This document shows positions 8,430 through 17,787 of a stretch of 64,000 nt of DNA, piece after piece. Location: NCBI RefSeq assembly GCF_028858535.1, contig NZ_JAPMOU010000003.1, positions 62,001 to 126,000 of the forward strand. The letters are read 5' to 3'. The stretch's first letter is position 1. Every line of letters starts with the position of its first letter. The stretch comes from Spartinivicinus poritis. Lineage in GTDB: Bacteria > Pseudomonadota > Gammaproteobacteria > Pseudomonadales > Zooshikellaceae. The notes under the pieces are model-generated. The model was not told where the DNA came from and searched no databases. It saw only the letters and a program-made list of their open reading frames with translations. A program made the translations under genes and the position numbers.

Positions 8430-10481
8430 CTAAGAGGCTTCTTTATGATGATGGTACTCTTTTATCAGCGATTGCTGTAAGTCACCTGGTACAACCCCAT
8501 AGTGACTGAATGTCATTGAATAAAAGCCCTCGCCACCCGTTAATGATTTTAACCTGGACTGATAATCACTGATTTCCCTTAACGTCACTTGCGCTTTAAT
8601 TTTGATTTTTCCACCAGGCAAGGCTTCAGTACCACTAATAATTCCTCTAAAGCTGGCAATATCCCCAGAAATATCCCCCATACATTGGGCTGGCGCCGTT
8701 ATTTCCAAATTCACGGTTGGTTCTAATATAACCGGTTTTGCTTTATCAATTGCATCTAAAAAGGCCTTTTTACCAGCTGATACAAAGGCAATTTCTTTTG
8801 AGTCAACCGGGTGATGTTTACCATCATAAACAATCACTCTAACATCCTGTAGTGGATAACCTGCAATGGCTCCACCTTCCAACACCTGTTTTACTCCTTT
8901 TTCTACAGCAGGAATAAACTGCGAGGGAATAACCCCACCGGTAATTTGATTAACAAACTCAAAACCCACGCCCCGTTCTAGTGGCTCGACTTTAAGAAAA
9001 ACTTCACCAAACTGCCCTGCTCCACCGGTCTGTTTTTTATGACGACTGTGGCCAGCAGCAGGCTGAGTAATAGTCTCTCGATAAGCAATACTAGGGGGCC
9101 GGGTTGCGACTGCCACATTCATTTGTTGGTGCATTTTTTCTAATATTATTTTTAAATGAAGTTCTCCTTGGCCACGAAGGACCATTTCATTCATAGCCAC
9201 TCGCTGCTCCACAACCAACGTTGGATCTTCTGCCACAATTTTATGCAGAGCATCTGATAACTTTTGTTCATCACCTCTTCTGACCGGTTCTATTGCCAAA
9301 CCATGCATAGGAGGAGGTAAATCAATCGGTATTAAATGGTAATGATCCTCATCATGAGAATCATGTAATACATTGTCGTATTCTATTTCATTCACTTTTG
9401 CCACTGCACAAATATCACCTGGTATTCCCTTACTGATTTCCTGACTTTTTTTACCTTGTAGTTTTAGTAGGTGAGATACCTTAAATGCTTTTCTATTATC
9501 ACCGATAAAGAGTTGAGTATCTGGCTTAATGGTACCCTGATGAATACGAAACATGGCGAGTTTCCCCACATAGGGATCAACAGCAACCTTAAATACATGA
9601 GCAATCACATGCTTATCAGGGTCAGCAACCACTTTAACCTGTGTTACTTTTTCCCCCTCACCTTTAACAAACTGAGGTAAATTACTTTCTAGTGGGCTTG
9701 GCATTAATTGTTTAAATATTTGTAATAATTCGTTAATACCCGCACCTGTTTCAGCTGATGTAAAACAGATAGGGATAAGATGATTCTCTCGTAGTGCTTT
9801 TTCAAAAGGATCATGTAATTGACTAGGGCTGAGTGACTCCCCTTGCTCCAAATAAAGCTCCATTAATTGATCATCCACTTCCACAACCTGATCAATCAAC
9901 TGGTTATGTGCATCCTCAACCGAGCTAAAGTCTGTCTGTTTACTTTCATCAGGAGAAAAATAGCAATCAGTTACCGCTTCGCCATTCTTCACAGGTAAGT
10001 TTAATGGTAAACACTCTTCACCAAATGTTGTTTGAATTTGTTCTATAAGTTCTTGGTAATTTATCTGCTGACTATCTATGTGATTAACAATAATCATCCT
10101 ACATAGTTTAAAGTGCTTAGCAGATTCCATTAACCGCTCAGCCACCATTTCAACACCTTCAGCAGCATTAATCACCAGTGCAGCAGCATCAGCCGCAGCC
10201 AGTACACTCATCGCCCGAGCAGAAAAGTCAGGAAATCCTGGGGTATCTAATAAATTAATATGCGTATTTTGATAGTCAAGGCTACAAACTGCGGGGTAAA
10301 GTGAATGGCCTTGTGTTTTTTCTTGCTCGTCAAAATCACTAAGGGTTGAGCCACGGTTAATTGAGCCCATCGTATTGATAGCACCAGCGGTGCACAATAA
10401 CCGCTCAGTTAATATTGTTTTACCTACCCCAGTATGACCAATAAGGGCAATATTTCTAATATCATTTGTAGTATATGTCAT
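8430..10481 (-). CDS. EF-G-like translational GTPase (EF-G2/PRK12740-type)
   Basis: A 683-residue GTPase with the EF-G domain layout. G1 is GHTGVGKT (15-22) and G3 is DTPGF (79-83). The G4 position reads NHID (133-136) instead of NKxD. EF-G domains II-V follow, including the QFGEVFLKVEPLERG and FRGIISGTEALPGG regions. It resembles the EF-G-like family that is separate from housekeeping FusA. The role of these paralogues is poorly defined, with ribosome rescue or recycling possible. AGGAAGAG precedes the ATG. It sits inside the T3SS locus with no obvious functional link. Confidence 0.88.
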   Translation of the reverse strand: MTYTTNDIRNIALIGHTGVGKTILTERLLCTAGAINTMGSINRGSTLSDFDEQEKTQGHSLYPAVCSLDYQNTHINLLDTPGFPDFSARAMSVLAAADAAALVINAAEGVEMVAERLMESAKHFKLCRMIIVNHIDSQQINYQELIEQIQTTFGEECLPLNLPVKNGEAVTDCYFSPDESKQTDFSSVEDAHNQLIDQVVEVDDQLMELYLEQGESLSPSQLHDPFEKALRENHLIPICFTSAETGAGINELLQIFKQLMPSPLESNLPQFVKGEGEKVTQVKVVADPDKHVIAHVFKVAVDPYVGKLAMFRIHQGTIKPDTQLFIGDNRKAFKVSHLLKLQGKKSQEISKGIPGDICAVAKVNEIEYDNVLHDSHDEDHYHLIPIDLPPPMHGLAIEPVRRGDEQKLSDALHKIVAEDPTLVVEQRVAMNEMVLRGQGELHLKIILEKMHQQMNVAVATRPPSIAYRETITQPAAGHSRHKKQTGGAGQFGEVFLKVEPLERGVGFEFVNQITGGVIPSQFIPAVEKGVKQVLEGGAIAGYPLQDVRVIVYDGKHHPVDSKEIAFVSAGKKAFLDAIDKAKPVILEPTVNLEITAPAQCMGDISGDIASFRGIISGTEALPGGKIKIKAQVTLREISDYQSRLKSLTGGEGFYSMTFSHYGVVPGDLQQSLIKEYHHHKEAS

Positions 10482-10632
10482 AATGACGCTCTTCCTGAGA
10501 TGCCTGACCTTGTTTTCCTTAACATGCTACTCCTGTCAATACACTATTGACAAAACATTGTCAAACATTGAAATATAATGACTTACCCGTCACTATAACA
10601 CTATGATGATTAGTCTTGGGAAATGACGACCT

Positions 10633-11130
10633 ATGTTTGATCAACAAGATGTGCTCCCCAGTACACAAGATGTACTGTCAAAGCAGTTACAACAGCTCGG
10701 CTTTACTGTTGAACCTTACTATCTAAAAAACTCGTTTTTTGCTCTGGGTTATCAGGTAACCATCAATGACTTCCAGCTTGTTTATCGGTTAGAGGCCAAC
10801 ACCGTGGTCTTTATAATTTACCGGCGCTTATCGGCTCAGAGGGGTTTAAAAAATCCTTTCTTAGTTTTTCAAGCATTTATTTATTTACTAACATTAATTC
10901 CTGAAATTAAACATGTTACAGGCTCTGCAAACGCACTGAAAACTGATTTACGGCGCCCACTTTCTACTGAAAAATTAAAAATAGTGTACAAACAGTGGTT
11001 CAATGGCAGGACCAGCCATTGGGAAAACGGTCAAGAATGGTTTACCTTTGAATTGAAAAACTACCGCCCTTATTTTCAGTTAAAATCTCTACAGAAAGTT
11101 ATTCATCAACATTTGCCAGCCAATCATTAA
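10633..11130 (+). CDS. lcrR: LcrR-like type III secretion regulator
   Basis: A 165-residue soluble protein. The central block RRLSAQRGLKNPFLVFQAF, then STEKLKIVYKQWFNG and a C-terminal WFTFEL stretch, matches the LcrR pattern I remember from Yersinia and Pseudomonas low-calcium-response loci. There lcrR is next to lcrD (sctV) and affects secretion control. Here it is separated from that position and converges on sctL, overlapping its 3' end by 32 bases. The family call rests on this short signature and on context. Confidence 0.65.
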   Translation: MFDQQDVLPSTQDVLSKQLQQLGFTVEPYYLKNSFFALGYQVTINDFQLVYRLEANTVVFIIYRRLSAQRGLKNPFLVFQAFIYLLTLIPEIKHVTGSANALKTDLRRPLSTEKLKIVYKQWFNGRTSHWENGQEWFTFELKNYRPYFQLKSLQKVIHQHLPANH

Positions 11131-11722
11131 CAGCTTTTTCCAATGCAGTCAGCTGATTATCAATAGTTGTGTCAATCACTTTAATGGGGGTTTCAATTTT
11201 ACAGCCCATTCCTGTAATACTGCTATCAGGCAAAACATCCCACTGAATATCAGGGGCCATTTCCTTAATATCATCTAAGCGATCTTTAACGCTGGTTAGC
11301 ATGGCAGGTGCCACTAATAAACTTAACTGTTGACAGTCAGCTGTTTGTGCAAGTGCTTGAGCAACACAGGCTTTTACCAATGCAATATCATCGTAGTCAG
11401 CGATAATTTTTTTAACCGACTGTAATACAACCTGAACTAACTCTGCCGCCAACTGCGATTTAAACTGCGCACACTCCATTAATGTACGATTCACTAATAC
11501 TGTCTGTTGCTGTTGAGCCTCCACTAAACCTTGGTTAAACCCTTTTTCCATTTCCTGCTGCTGCAACATTTTAGCGTCTGCTACAATATCTACTGCCTGT
11601 TGCTTCGCTTGCTCAATCAACTGTTCTGCAGACAAAAACTTCGCATACTGTTCTCGCTTAATTAACTTAGTGCCTGGTGCTACTTGAAAGTCACCTTGTG
11701 TTAAGTCAGTGATCGAAAACAT
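11099..11722 (-). CDS. sctL: T3SS stator protein SctL (YscL/FliH family)
   Basis: A 207-residue protein with an N-terminal region, a Gln-rich helix (about residues 30-75) and a C-terminal domain of the FliH/YscL type. SctL connects the ATPase SctN to the SctQ pods and restrains the ATPase. It overlaps the 3' end of sctK by 17 bases. It is the last gene of the minus-strand structural operon, and its end overlaps the convergent lcrR-like gene. Confidence 0.85.
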   Translation of the reverse strand: MFSITDLTQGDFQVAPGTKLIKREQYAKFLSAEQLIEQAKQQAVDIVADAKMLQQQEMEKGFNQGLVEAQQQQTVLVNRTLMECAQFKSQLAAELVQVVLQSVKKIIADYDDIALVKACVAQALAQTADCQQLSLLVAPAMLTSVKDRLDDIKEMAPDIQWDVLPDSSITGMGCKIETPIKVIDTTIDNQLTALEKAVNDWLANVDE

Positions 11723-12365
11723 GCGGGCACACCTGATGAATCAGTTTTTCTAACATTTTGTTTAAAGTGATTAACGGCTCACCCAACTCAGGAAAAGGCG
11801 AAACTTTTTCCAGGGCAAGGTTAATTGGTAACTTCAACTGCAACCGCTGCCACCAACCATCAGTTGAATGTTCTAAACAGGCTTTCCACACAGCTAGACC
11901 AACAATTAATAGTTGCTCACAATAGTTTTCGTTGATGGTTAACTCTGTAAGCCACTGATCAACAGAAGCGATAGGCTGATGATATAAAAATAAGCCGTTA
12001 GTTAAAGCAAACTGATACCATTGCTCACCAATTTGCTCTTTAATTAATAGCTGTTGCTGACGCCAAATAGTTTGCTTAATGGTATGAGAGTGCAGAGTGA
12101 CACCAATGGCCAATAACCATTGCTGAATATTCTCATGATCAAGTAGCGCAATGCGTTTCAGTGGTTGTTGAAAGTCATAATCAGGGCATTGGGACAAAGC
12201 TAAGCTGTTAAGTAAATATTGATCTACAATAGCTGTAAATCGGTGATCCACGGCTATCGTTTGCCACCAAGGTTCCTGCTCAAATACAGCTAGTTGGCTT
12301 GGATGCATGGTATTAAGTAGCGACCAGTTAAACTCGGCAATAGCTACCTCAAGTGTTGTACTCAA
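11706..12365 (-). CDS. sctK: T3SS sorting-platform adaptor SctK (YscK)
   Basis: A 219-residue soluble protein identified mainly by its place between sctJ and sctL. Size and composition (Trp- and Leu-rich helical protein) agree with YscK, which links the SctD ring to the SctQ pods. The start is TTG at 12365 with GAGG 6 bases upstream. Sequence conservation in this family is low. Confidence 0.72.
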   Translation of the reverse strand: MSTTLEVAIAEFNWSLLNTMHPSQLAVFEQEPWWQTIAVDHRFTAIVDQYLLNSLALSQCPDYDFQQPLKRIALLDHENIQQWLLAIGVTLHSHTIKQTIWRQQQLLIKEQIGEQWYQFALTNGLFLYHQPIASVDQWLTELTINENYCEQLLIVGLAVWKACLEHSTDGWWQRLQLKLPINLALEKVSPFPELGEPLITLNKMLEKLIHQVCPHVFDH

Positions 12366-12432
12366 CGATTACCTCATCAATACTCAATTATTCATAGCCA
12401 ATACAAGAACAGTAATTACACAATTAAAACGG

Positions 12433-13197
12433 CTAGCTGGCTTTGGCTTGCTGGTTATTATTACCTTTTTTTAGCTTTAACCACCAGCCTACGTTACTAA
12501 GCAGTAGTAATAACAGCAGACCACTCAACCAGCCCCAAAATACCCCTTGAGAATTCTTTGCGAGACTAACGCCTAACACTGAAGTCATTTTTTCTTTTAT
12601 TGATGATGTTTCCTGTTGAGCTGTAGGAAATAGCACAACACTGATCTTATCGTAATCAAGCCCTTCAATACTATTATTCACTAGCAGCTTAATTTGTGGA
12701 ATATAAGATGATAAATCAACATCGGCGTGATGCTTAATAAATACAGCAACGGAGGAAGGTGCAACAGACTCAGTTTTACGTTGTTTTGCTTTAGGCAGTA
12801 CGACATGCACTCTAGCAGTCACTACACCATCAATCTGCGTCAAAGTTTCTGCTAAGCCTTGAGACAGAGCATAAACTAGTCTGGCCTTTTCTTCAGTAGG
12901 CGATGAAATGAGCCCTTCTTGGGGGAAAATTTCTTTGATAGAGGCAAATTTTTCTTTAGGGTAACCTTTAGCTTTCAGTAAACTGATTGATTCAGCCACC
13001 TGACTTTCTGGAACCTTGATAACCACTGTTTGTTCTTTACCTGGTTGCTTTTCAGCAGCAATCCCCTCTGCCAATAAAATACCCAACATGTCGTTTGCTT
13101 CAGTTTCCGTTAAACCAGAATAAAGCTCAATTTTACAACCCGTTAAAATAACAGATAAAAACAAGATAAAACTCAGTCTTTTTAGCGTTACAAACAC
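12433..13197 (-). CDS. sctJ: T3SS inner-ring lipoprotein SctJ (YscJ/FliF family)
   Basis: A 254-residue lipoprotein with an N-terminal signal and lipobox LTGC (Cys21). Two ring-building domains follow, with family sequences GLTETEANDMLGILL and EEKARLVYALSQGLAETLTQIDGV. A C-terminal membrane helix is near residues 218-240. It forms the periplasmic inner-membrane ring with SctD. The start is GTG at 13197 with a weak AAGGT upstream. Confidence 0.95.
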   Translation of the reverse strand: MFVTLKRLSFILFLSVILTGCKIELYSGLTETEANDMLGILLAEGIAAEKQPGKEQTVVIKVPESQVAESISLLKAKGYPKEKFASIKEIFPQEGLISSPTEEKARLVYALSQGLAETLTQIDGVVTARVHVVLPKAKQRKTESVAPSSVAVFIKHHADVDLSSYIPQIKLLVNNSIEGLDYDKISVVLFPTAQQETSSIKEKMTSVLGVSLAKNSQGVFWGWLSGLLLLLLLSNVGWWLKLKKGNNNQQAKAS

Positions 13198-13263
13198 TAT
13201 TTTACTACCTTACCGTTTACGCCTTACTCTTATTTTTGAAGAACCACTGCAGCTGATAAACCA

Positions 13264-13611
13264 CTACTGTGCTTTCAAAAAAGTGTCGACATGTTGTGTT
13301 GACTTACTGGCTATTTTGGTAATTAGCTCTTCTTGCAAATGTTTTTTTGCAAGCTCAACCTGCATAGCCATAATCGCTTGCATTGACAGTGGATCATCTT
13401 GAGCTACCTCCATAGAACTAGACAGCTTTTGATCTGATTTTTCAATCGATGCTTTGACATTTTCCACTATTTCAACCGCTTGATCAGTAATACCACTTCC
13501 TTCTGCCATCATAGCGTCAAACTGCTGAACATCATCACCATTAGCAACCCCTCCTTCAGTTAGAGGGCTATCTATTGCCACAGTTATACTATGGAATACA
13601 GCTTCAGTCAT
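13264..13611 (-). CDS. sctI: T3SS inner-rod protein SctI (YscI/PscI)
   Basis: A 115-residue protein beginning MTEAVFHSIT. AAGGAG 7 bases before ATG 13611 decides this start against a longer frame opening at 13650. The C-terminal half (PLSMQAIMAMQVELAKKH onward) is the helical segment typical of YscI-type rods, which connect the export gate to the needle. The start overlaps the end of sctG. Confidence 0.85.
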   Translation of the reverse strand: MTEAVFHSITVAIDSPLTEGGVANGDDVQQFDAMMAEGSGITDQAVEIVENVKASIEKSDQKLSSSMEVAQDDPLSMQAIMAMQVELAKKHLQEELITKIASKSTQHVDTFLKAQ

Positions 13612-13972
13612 CAGTGATCTCCTTAAGTAAGGATTGGGCAAAGGGAACAACTGTTGGCTCAGGACTATTGATGAGTTTTTTTAACAGCAGTTCTGCTTCA
13701 CTGTTATGGCCTAGCTTCATTAAGCAAAGTGCTTGATATGCCTGTAACATATCCTGCTCTTTTACAGTAGAAAAGTTTTTTAAGGTTGCTAATGCTGCTT
13801 CAGGCTCATTTTGGTTTAGCTGCAATAAAGCGTACCCCAATACAGGCGCCAGCTGTTGTGGATACTGTTGCTGCATTGCAGTGAAAATACACTGCGCCTC
13901 GCTATTCATTCCCTGGCCAACCGCAATAAAGCCAAGTTCAACTAACATTTGTGGCAAGTGATTATTTGCCAT
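13604..13972 (-). CDS. sctG: T3SS needle chaperone SctG (YscG/PscG, TPR)
   Basis: A 122-residue protein made of TPR-like helical pairs (for example GYALLQLNQNEPEAALATL and AYQALCLMKLGHNSEAELLL). Size and position between the needle gene and sctI match YscG/PscG, which holds the needle subunit in a ternary complex with the YscE-type co-chaperone. GAGGCGC precedes the ATG. Its 3' end overlaps the sctI start. Confidence 0.85.
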   Translation of the reverse strand: MANNHLPQMLVELGFIAVGQGMNSEAQCIFTAMQQQYPQQLAPVLGYALLQLNQNEPEAALATLKNFSTVKEQDMLQAYQALCLMKLGHNSEAELLLKKLINSPEPTVVPFAQSLLKEITDD

Positions 13973-14019
13973 ACACTGCGCCTCATTAAACTGTATTATG
14001 AGCTACACCATATTACCGG

Positions 14020-14244
14020 CTATACCATATTGCGAATAGTGCTTTGCAATGTTTCTTTCATTGTTTTAATCGTGTTACTTTGCAAGTTAGTCACAAGGTT
14101 CCAACGATTCATCATATACTGAAACTTAAGTAAGTCTTGCTGACTATTAGGATCCATTGACCTCTGAAAAGCTCTCAACTCACTTTCAACTTTCGCTGTT
14201 TGACCACCTATTACATTGTTTACTTCTTCAATATTAAAAGCCAT
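14020..14244 (-). CDS. sctF: T3SS needle subunit SctF (YscF/PscF)
   Basis: A 74-residue helical hairpin protein. MDPNSQQDLLKFQYMMNRWN, then NLQSNTIKTMKETLQSTIRN, is the classic needle-subunit pattern (a P-x-D turn and a C-terminal helix lining the channel). GAGGTGATCA lies directly upstream of the ATG, inside the end of the co-chaperone gene. Subunits are exported and polymerise outside the outer membrane. Confidence 0.95.
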   Translation of the reverse strand: MAFNIEEVNNVIGGQTAKVESELRAFQRSMDPNSQQDLLKFQYMMNRWNLVTNLQSNTIKTMKETLQSTIRNMV

Positions 14245-14491
14245 TGATCACCTCGTTTAAGTCTGGTTGACTTGCATTACGAACGTTAGCTACCACCTTT
14301 TCAGCTGCTTGCAAAGCCTCTAAATAGTGTTGCTGATAATGAAAGGCTTGCGGGTCTAGCCCCATGGCTATTTTTGCTTTTACTTGTTGCTGTTCTTCAG
14401 CCAGTTTGGTCAGTAGCAGACTGGCCAAGCTTTCACCTTGCGGGCCAGTTAACTGCATCTCTAAGTCAGTTAAAAGTAATTCAGTTTGCAT
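14234..14491 (-). CDS. T3SS needle co-chaperone, YscE/PscE-like
   Basis: An 85-residue helical protein located immediately upstream of the needle gene and overlapping it by 11 bases. This is the position of yscE in Yersinia and pscE in Pseudomonas. It has no membrane segment. With the YscG-type TPR chaperone it should keep the needle subunit from polymerising in the cytoplasm. It is slightly longer than YscE. Position is the stronger evidence. Confidence 0.75.
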   Translation of the reverse strand: MQTELLLTDLEMQLTGPQGESLASLLLTKLAEEQQQVKAKIAMGLDPQAFHYQQHYLEALQAAEKVVANVRNASQPDLNEVINGF

Positions 14492-15872
14492 AATTTTCTG
14501 GCTTGATAGTAATTTTTACCACTTGGTCTTGGTTACGAAGTTTAATAAAGTCATTATCAATTTTTGCAAGCCGATAGCCATTCGGCAGCCTGGCACCTAC
14601 CATATATTTTTGATTATTTTTTAATACAATATAAGGAACACTGCCGATACTAATGCTTTTTACCGGGAGCTGTAGAGGATCATTAGCAAAAAGCGGCATA
14701 TTACGCATTTTAACCAACCCTGACTGGCCAATCTTTGTTTCAAATTGCTCAACCAACTGATTAAGTTTATTTTCCAACGCCTGGTTAATTTCTCCACGAA
14801 TTTCGATATAGCTGCCTACTGAAACAATTTGTAACTGGCCCAATAAATGGTTTTCTTCTAATATCTGAGTTAATGCTGCAATATGTTGGCGACTAGAATC
14901 AAAATCAACTTGATAGCCTTTCAAGCCAGGTACATCATGTTTAAGCATTTTTTCAACTCTAGCCCAACGCTTACCATTATCTAACAACCCCATTAATCTA
15001 ACTTCACCAGCTGCTTTACCTGAAGTGACGTTAATATGCCCCAAACCGTTATTATCAAGAATAAATTGCACTGAGCGAATAATATCCGCTTCTACATAAA
15101 GGTTAATTCTATTAGCTAAAGACGCAGACTTTAGCTCATTTTTTAGCTGCAACTTGCTTTCTGTATCAGGTACATAGCCTGTGAATAACAGCCGCTGACG
15201 GGAAGCTTGCCAAGTGATCTTGACATTCTTAAGCATTAATTGTGTCACTACTTGCTGGGCTTTTTCTAAAGGTGACAGTTGTTTAGCTGGTTGCACACCT
15301 GAATCAACTTTTTGTGGCCAGGCAAAGCTAATAAACCAAACCAGTAAAATAGTGCCAGCAACGCTAGATAATAAAGCTAATCCACGAGAGTAATGAAACT
15401 TATTTGTCTTAGCCAATTTTTTCTTTGGTCGCTTTTTAGCTAAATTACTTGCCTGCTTATTTGCTGACTTCTGATTAGCCCGAGCAGGTACAGAGTCCGC
15501 AAGGGGTTCATCAGCGGTGATCGATTCATTATCCTTTGCTGCTTCTTCAGTTAATGCCCAAGGCTCATCGAACCGAGCAACAGCCATAAACAATTCACCT
15601 GCTTGTAACTGCTGTTGGGATGTCAAGCTAATAAGTAACTCTGTCTCTGGCTGCCCATCAACAAGTAAATCAAAAGGCTCCTCTCCACGCTGAAAGCTAA
15701 GATCTTCTGCGGTAACAATAAGCCGCCCCAGCAATGCAGGTACACCACTATCCTGAAAGACAAGATCTGCCGTATTAATGTCAGAGCCAAGCAGAAACTC
15801 CCCTTCAATGAGCTGTATTTCAGCACCTTGATGAGTGCCAGATAGTACTTTTATTTTCCACTGCGGCTTCAT
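14481..15872 (-). CDS. sctD: T3SS inner-membrane ring protein SctD (YscD)
   Basis: A 463-residue bitopic protein. Residues 1-110 form an FHA-like cytoplasmic domain (GTHQGAEIQLIEGEFLLGSD). A Lys/Arg-rich linker and one membrane helix follow (about residues 165-187), then periplasmic ring-building domains including GYVPDTESKLQLKNELKSA. SctD forms the outer of the two inner-membrane rings and contacts the secretin. GAAGGT precedes the ATG. Confidence 0.92.
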   Translation of the reverse strand: MKPQWKIKVLSGTHQGAEIQLIEGEFLLGSDINTADLVFQDSGVPALLGRLIVTAEDLSFQRGEEPFDLLVDGQPETELLISLTSQQQLQAGELFMAVARFDEPWALTEEAAKDNESITADEPLADSVPARANQKSANKQASNLAKKRPKKKLAKTNKFHYSRGLALLSSVAGTILLVWFISFAWPQKVDSGVQPAKQLSPLEKAQQVVTQLMLKNVKITWQASRQRLLFTGYVPDTESKLQLKNELKSASLANRINLYVEADIIRSVQFILDNNGLGHINVTSGKAAGEVRLMGLLDNGKRWARVEKMLKHDVPGLKGYQVDFDSSRQHIAALTQILEENHLLGQLQIVSVGSYIEIRGEINQALENKLNQLVEQFETKIGQSGLVKMRNMPLFANDPLQLPVKSISIGSVPYIVLKNNQKYMVGARLPNGYRLAKIDNDFIKLRNQDQVVKITIKPENYAN

Positions 15873-15918
15873 GCTAAGTTACCTTCAGCCAAATGGACTA
15901 AGTGTATTATTGTTCTTA

Positions 15919-17787
15919 TCACAAGGTACCCTGTTGCACAGGTTTAATGTAGTAGCCAGACCGCCCATTCGTTAAATAGCAAACCTCAGTATGTACTTTT
16001 ATTCGCTGTCGCTTTAATGCGCTCAAAATTGCGTGGGCCGATTTTTTTGAATGACAAAACCCAGCATCTGTTACTGTCTGGTTAGCTGATAAACGTTGAT
16101 TAATTGATGGTAACTGAGACAGTGCCATAGCATTTTGGGTTAACTCATTAGCGACTTTTAACGGGTCAGCTACTATTCGTGGCTGGATTAAAAACAACCG
16201 CACTACTTTTCGCTTTGTAGTCGCTTTCGAACGAAATAGAGCACCGAGGAATGGAATATCTCCCAATACAGGCACCTTATTTTCTGTTTCTTCTTCACTG
16301 TCTCGATACAAACCACCAATCAATAAGCTTTGATTTTCACCTACTACCGCCTGAGTACTAATAGTTGCCTTCTTAATAGTCGGAATTCTATCTACTTCAT
16401 CTTTAGTTTGATTGCCATCTTCAATATTGATATCCATATGTACTTTATTGGCACCTCGTTCAGCAACAATACGTGGCGTAACTTTTAATACTGTTCCCGA
16501 TGTTACTGGCACCAAGTCTACTTCTTCTTGACCAGCCAAACGCACGTAAAAGGTGGTGCTTTGATCAAATACTGCTTCGACATTATTTAATGTTAAAACA
16601 GTAGGCTGAGATAACACTTGTGCTTTGCCATCTTCAGCCAACAAACGAATTTTAGCAAGAAAGAAATCTGATCCCCGGTTAATCAGAGTACTCAAAGACT
16701 GGTTTGGCAGAGCAAGTGTAGGCGCTGTACTTTGAGTAACCACCTCAACTACCCCATCACCTGCACTGGTTTGTGCGTACCAGTTAATTCCCAACTCATC
16801 AATATCATTACGACTAATATCAATAATAGATAGGCCAATTTCAACCTGACCCTGAGGCTGGTCCAGCTTGCGGATTAAATCTTGGTAGATTGGCATTTGT
16901 GCCCTGACATCTCTAATCAATACAGCATTCTGCCTTGGATCAGCTTCAATGGATGGTCCTTGCATCGCTGCGGGTAGTCCGTTGGTATTTATTGCTGGGT
17001 GGGTTGGTGAGGTAGACGACTGATGAGGAGTAGACTTAACTAACCCTTGCCCTTTCAGTTTGGTTAAGCCATAAGCATCACTTGTAGTATTTGATTTAGG
17101 TGGCTGATTCCCCCTGATCATTTGATTTAAAATAGTTGCAATACCTGGCATCACCACTTGCTTACCACGGAAGCTATATTCTCGATCAACTGCCCAAGCA
17201 TACTTTAATGGGAATACCTCAACCACCATTTGATCTTGTTGCTGATTAACTATTTTTTTCTCCAGCGCTGCCACTGTTTCACTGACAAGCTCAACATAAC
17301 GAGGTGGACCTGCCACATAAACTAAATCTTTACTTGGAATCACTCGCCAGTTAAAACGTCTATCCCAAATCCCTAGCTTATCTAAATACCTTTTTAATTG
17401 ATTCGCATCCAAAAAGCTGGTGAGCTTAATCAACTTGCTTTTAGTTTCATTAGTTTTATAGATGTATAAAATATGCCCATCAAAATACCAAGTTAAATTA
17501 TAAACTTTGGCAAGATAGTCCAAAAAAGCGATGGGGGTATCCTGTTTTAGCTCACCATTAACCGTATCATCCACCGCCTCACTAATGACTACTGGAATAC
17601 TGTAACTTGAAGCAAAACTGGTCAAAATTTCACCTAGCGATTGACCGCGTGCCACATAACTAAATGGTTTTCCTGACCAGTTAGGTTGAGCAGAAAAAAC
17701 AGTACCAGGATACCAAGCTATCCACGCTAAAATGAGCACTTTGCTGTATAGACGACTTAACTGCATTAACATGGCTAGGGAAACCAC
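15919..17787 (-). CDS. sctC: T3SS outer-membrane secretin SctC (YscC)
   Basis: A secretin of up to 622 residues. It has an N-terminal signal (hydrophobic VLILAWIAWYP, cleavage probably after VFSA) and N0/N1/N3 domains starting with FSYVARGQSLGEILTSFASS. The C-terminal secretin domain has VGENQSLLIGGLYRDSEE and VPVLGDIPFLGALFRS. It forms the outer-membrane channel. The first in-frame start is GTG 17787, inside the preceding gene. ATG 17772 is also possible and no ribosome site clearly decides. Confidence 0.96.
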   Translation of the reverse strand: MVSLAMLMQLSRLYSKVLILAWIAWYPGTVFSAQPNWSGKPFSYVARGQSLGEILTSFASSYSIPVVISEAVDDTVNGELKQDTPIAFLDYLAKVYNLTWYFDGHILYIYKTNETKSKLIKLTSFLDANQLKRYLDKLGIWDRRFNWRVIPSKDLVYVAGPPRYVELVSETVAALEKKIVNQQQDQMVVEVFPLKYAWAVDREYSFRGKQVVMPGIATILNQMIRGNQPPKSNTTSDAYGLTKLKGQGLVKSTPHQSSTSPTHPAINTNGLPAAMQGPSIEADPRQNAVLIRDVRAQMPIYQDLIRKLDQPQGQVEIGLSIIDISRNDIDELGINWYAQTSAGDGVVEVVTQSTAPTLALPNQSLSTLINRGSDFFLAKIRLLAEDGKAQVLSQPTVLTLNNVEAVFDQSTTFYVRLAGQEEVDLVPVTSGTVLKVTPRIVAERGANKVHMDINIEDGNQTKDEVDRIPTIKKATISTQAVVGENQSLLIGGLYRDSEEETENKVPVLGDIPFLGALFRSKATTKRKVVRLFLIQPRIVADPLKVANELTQNAMALSQLPSINQRLSANQTVTDAGFCHSKKSAHAILSALKRQRIKVHTEVCYLTNGRSGYYIKPVQQGTL

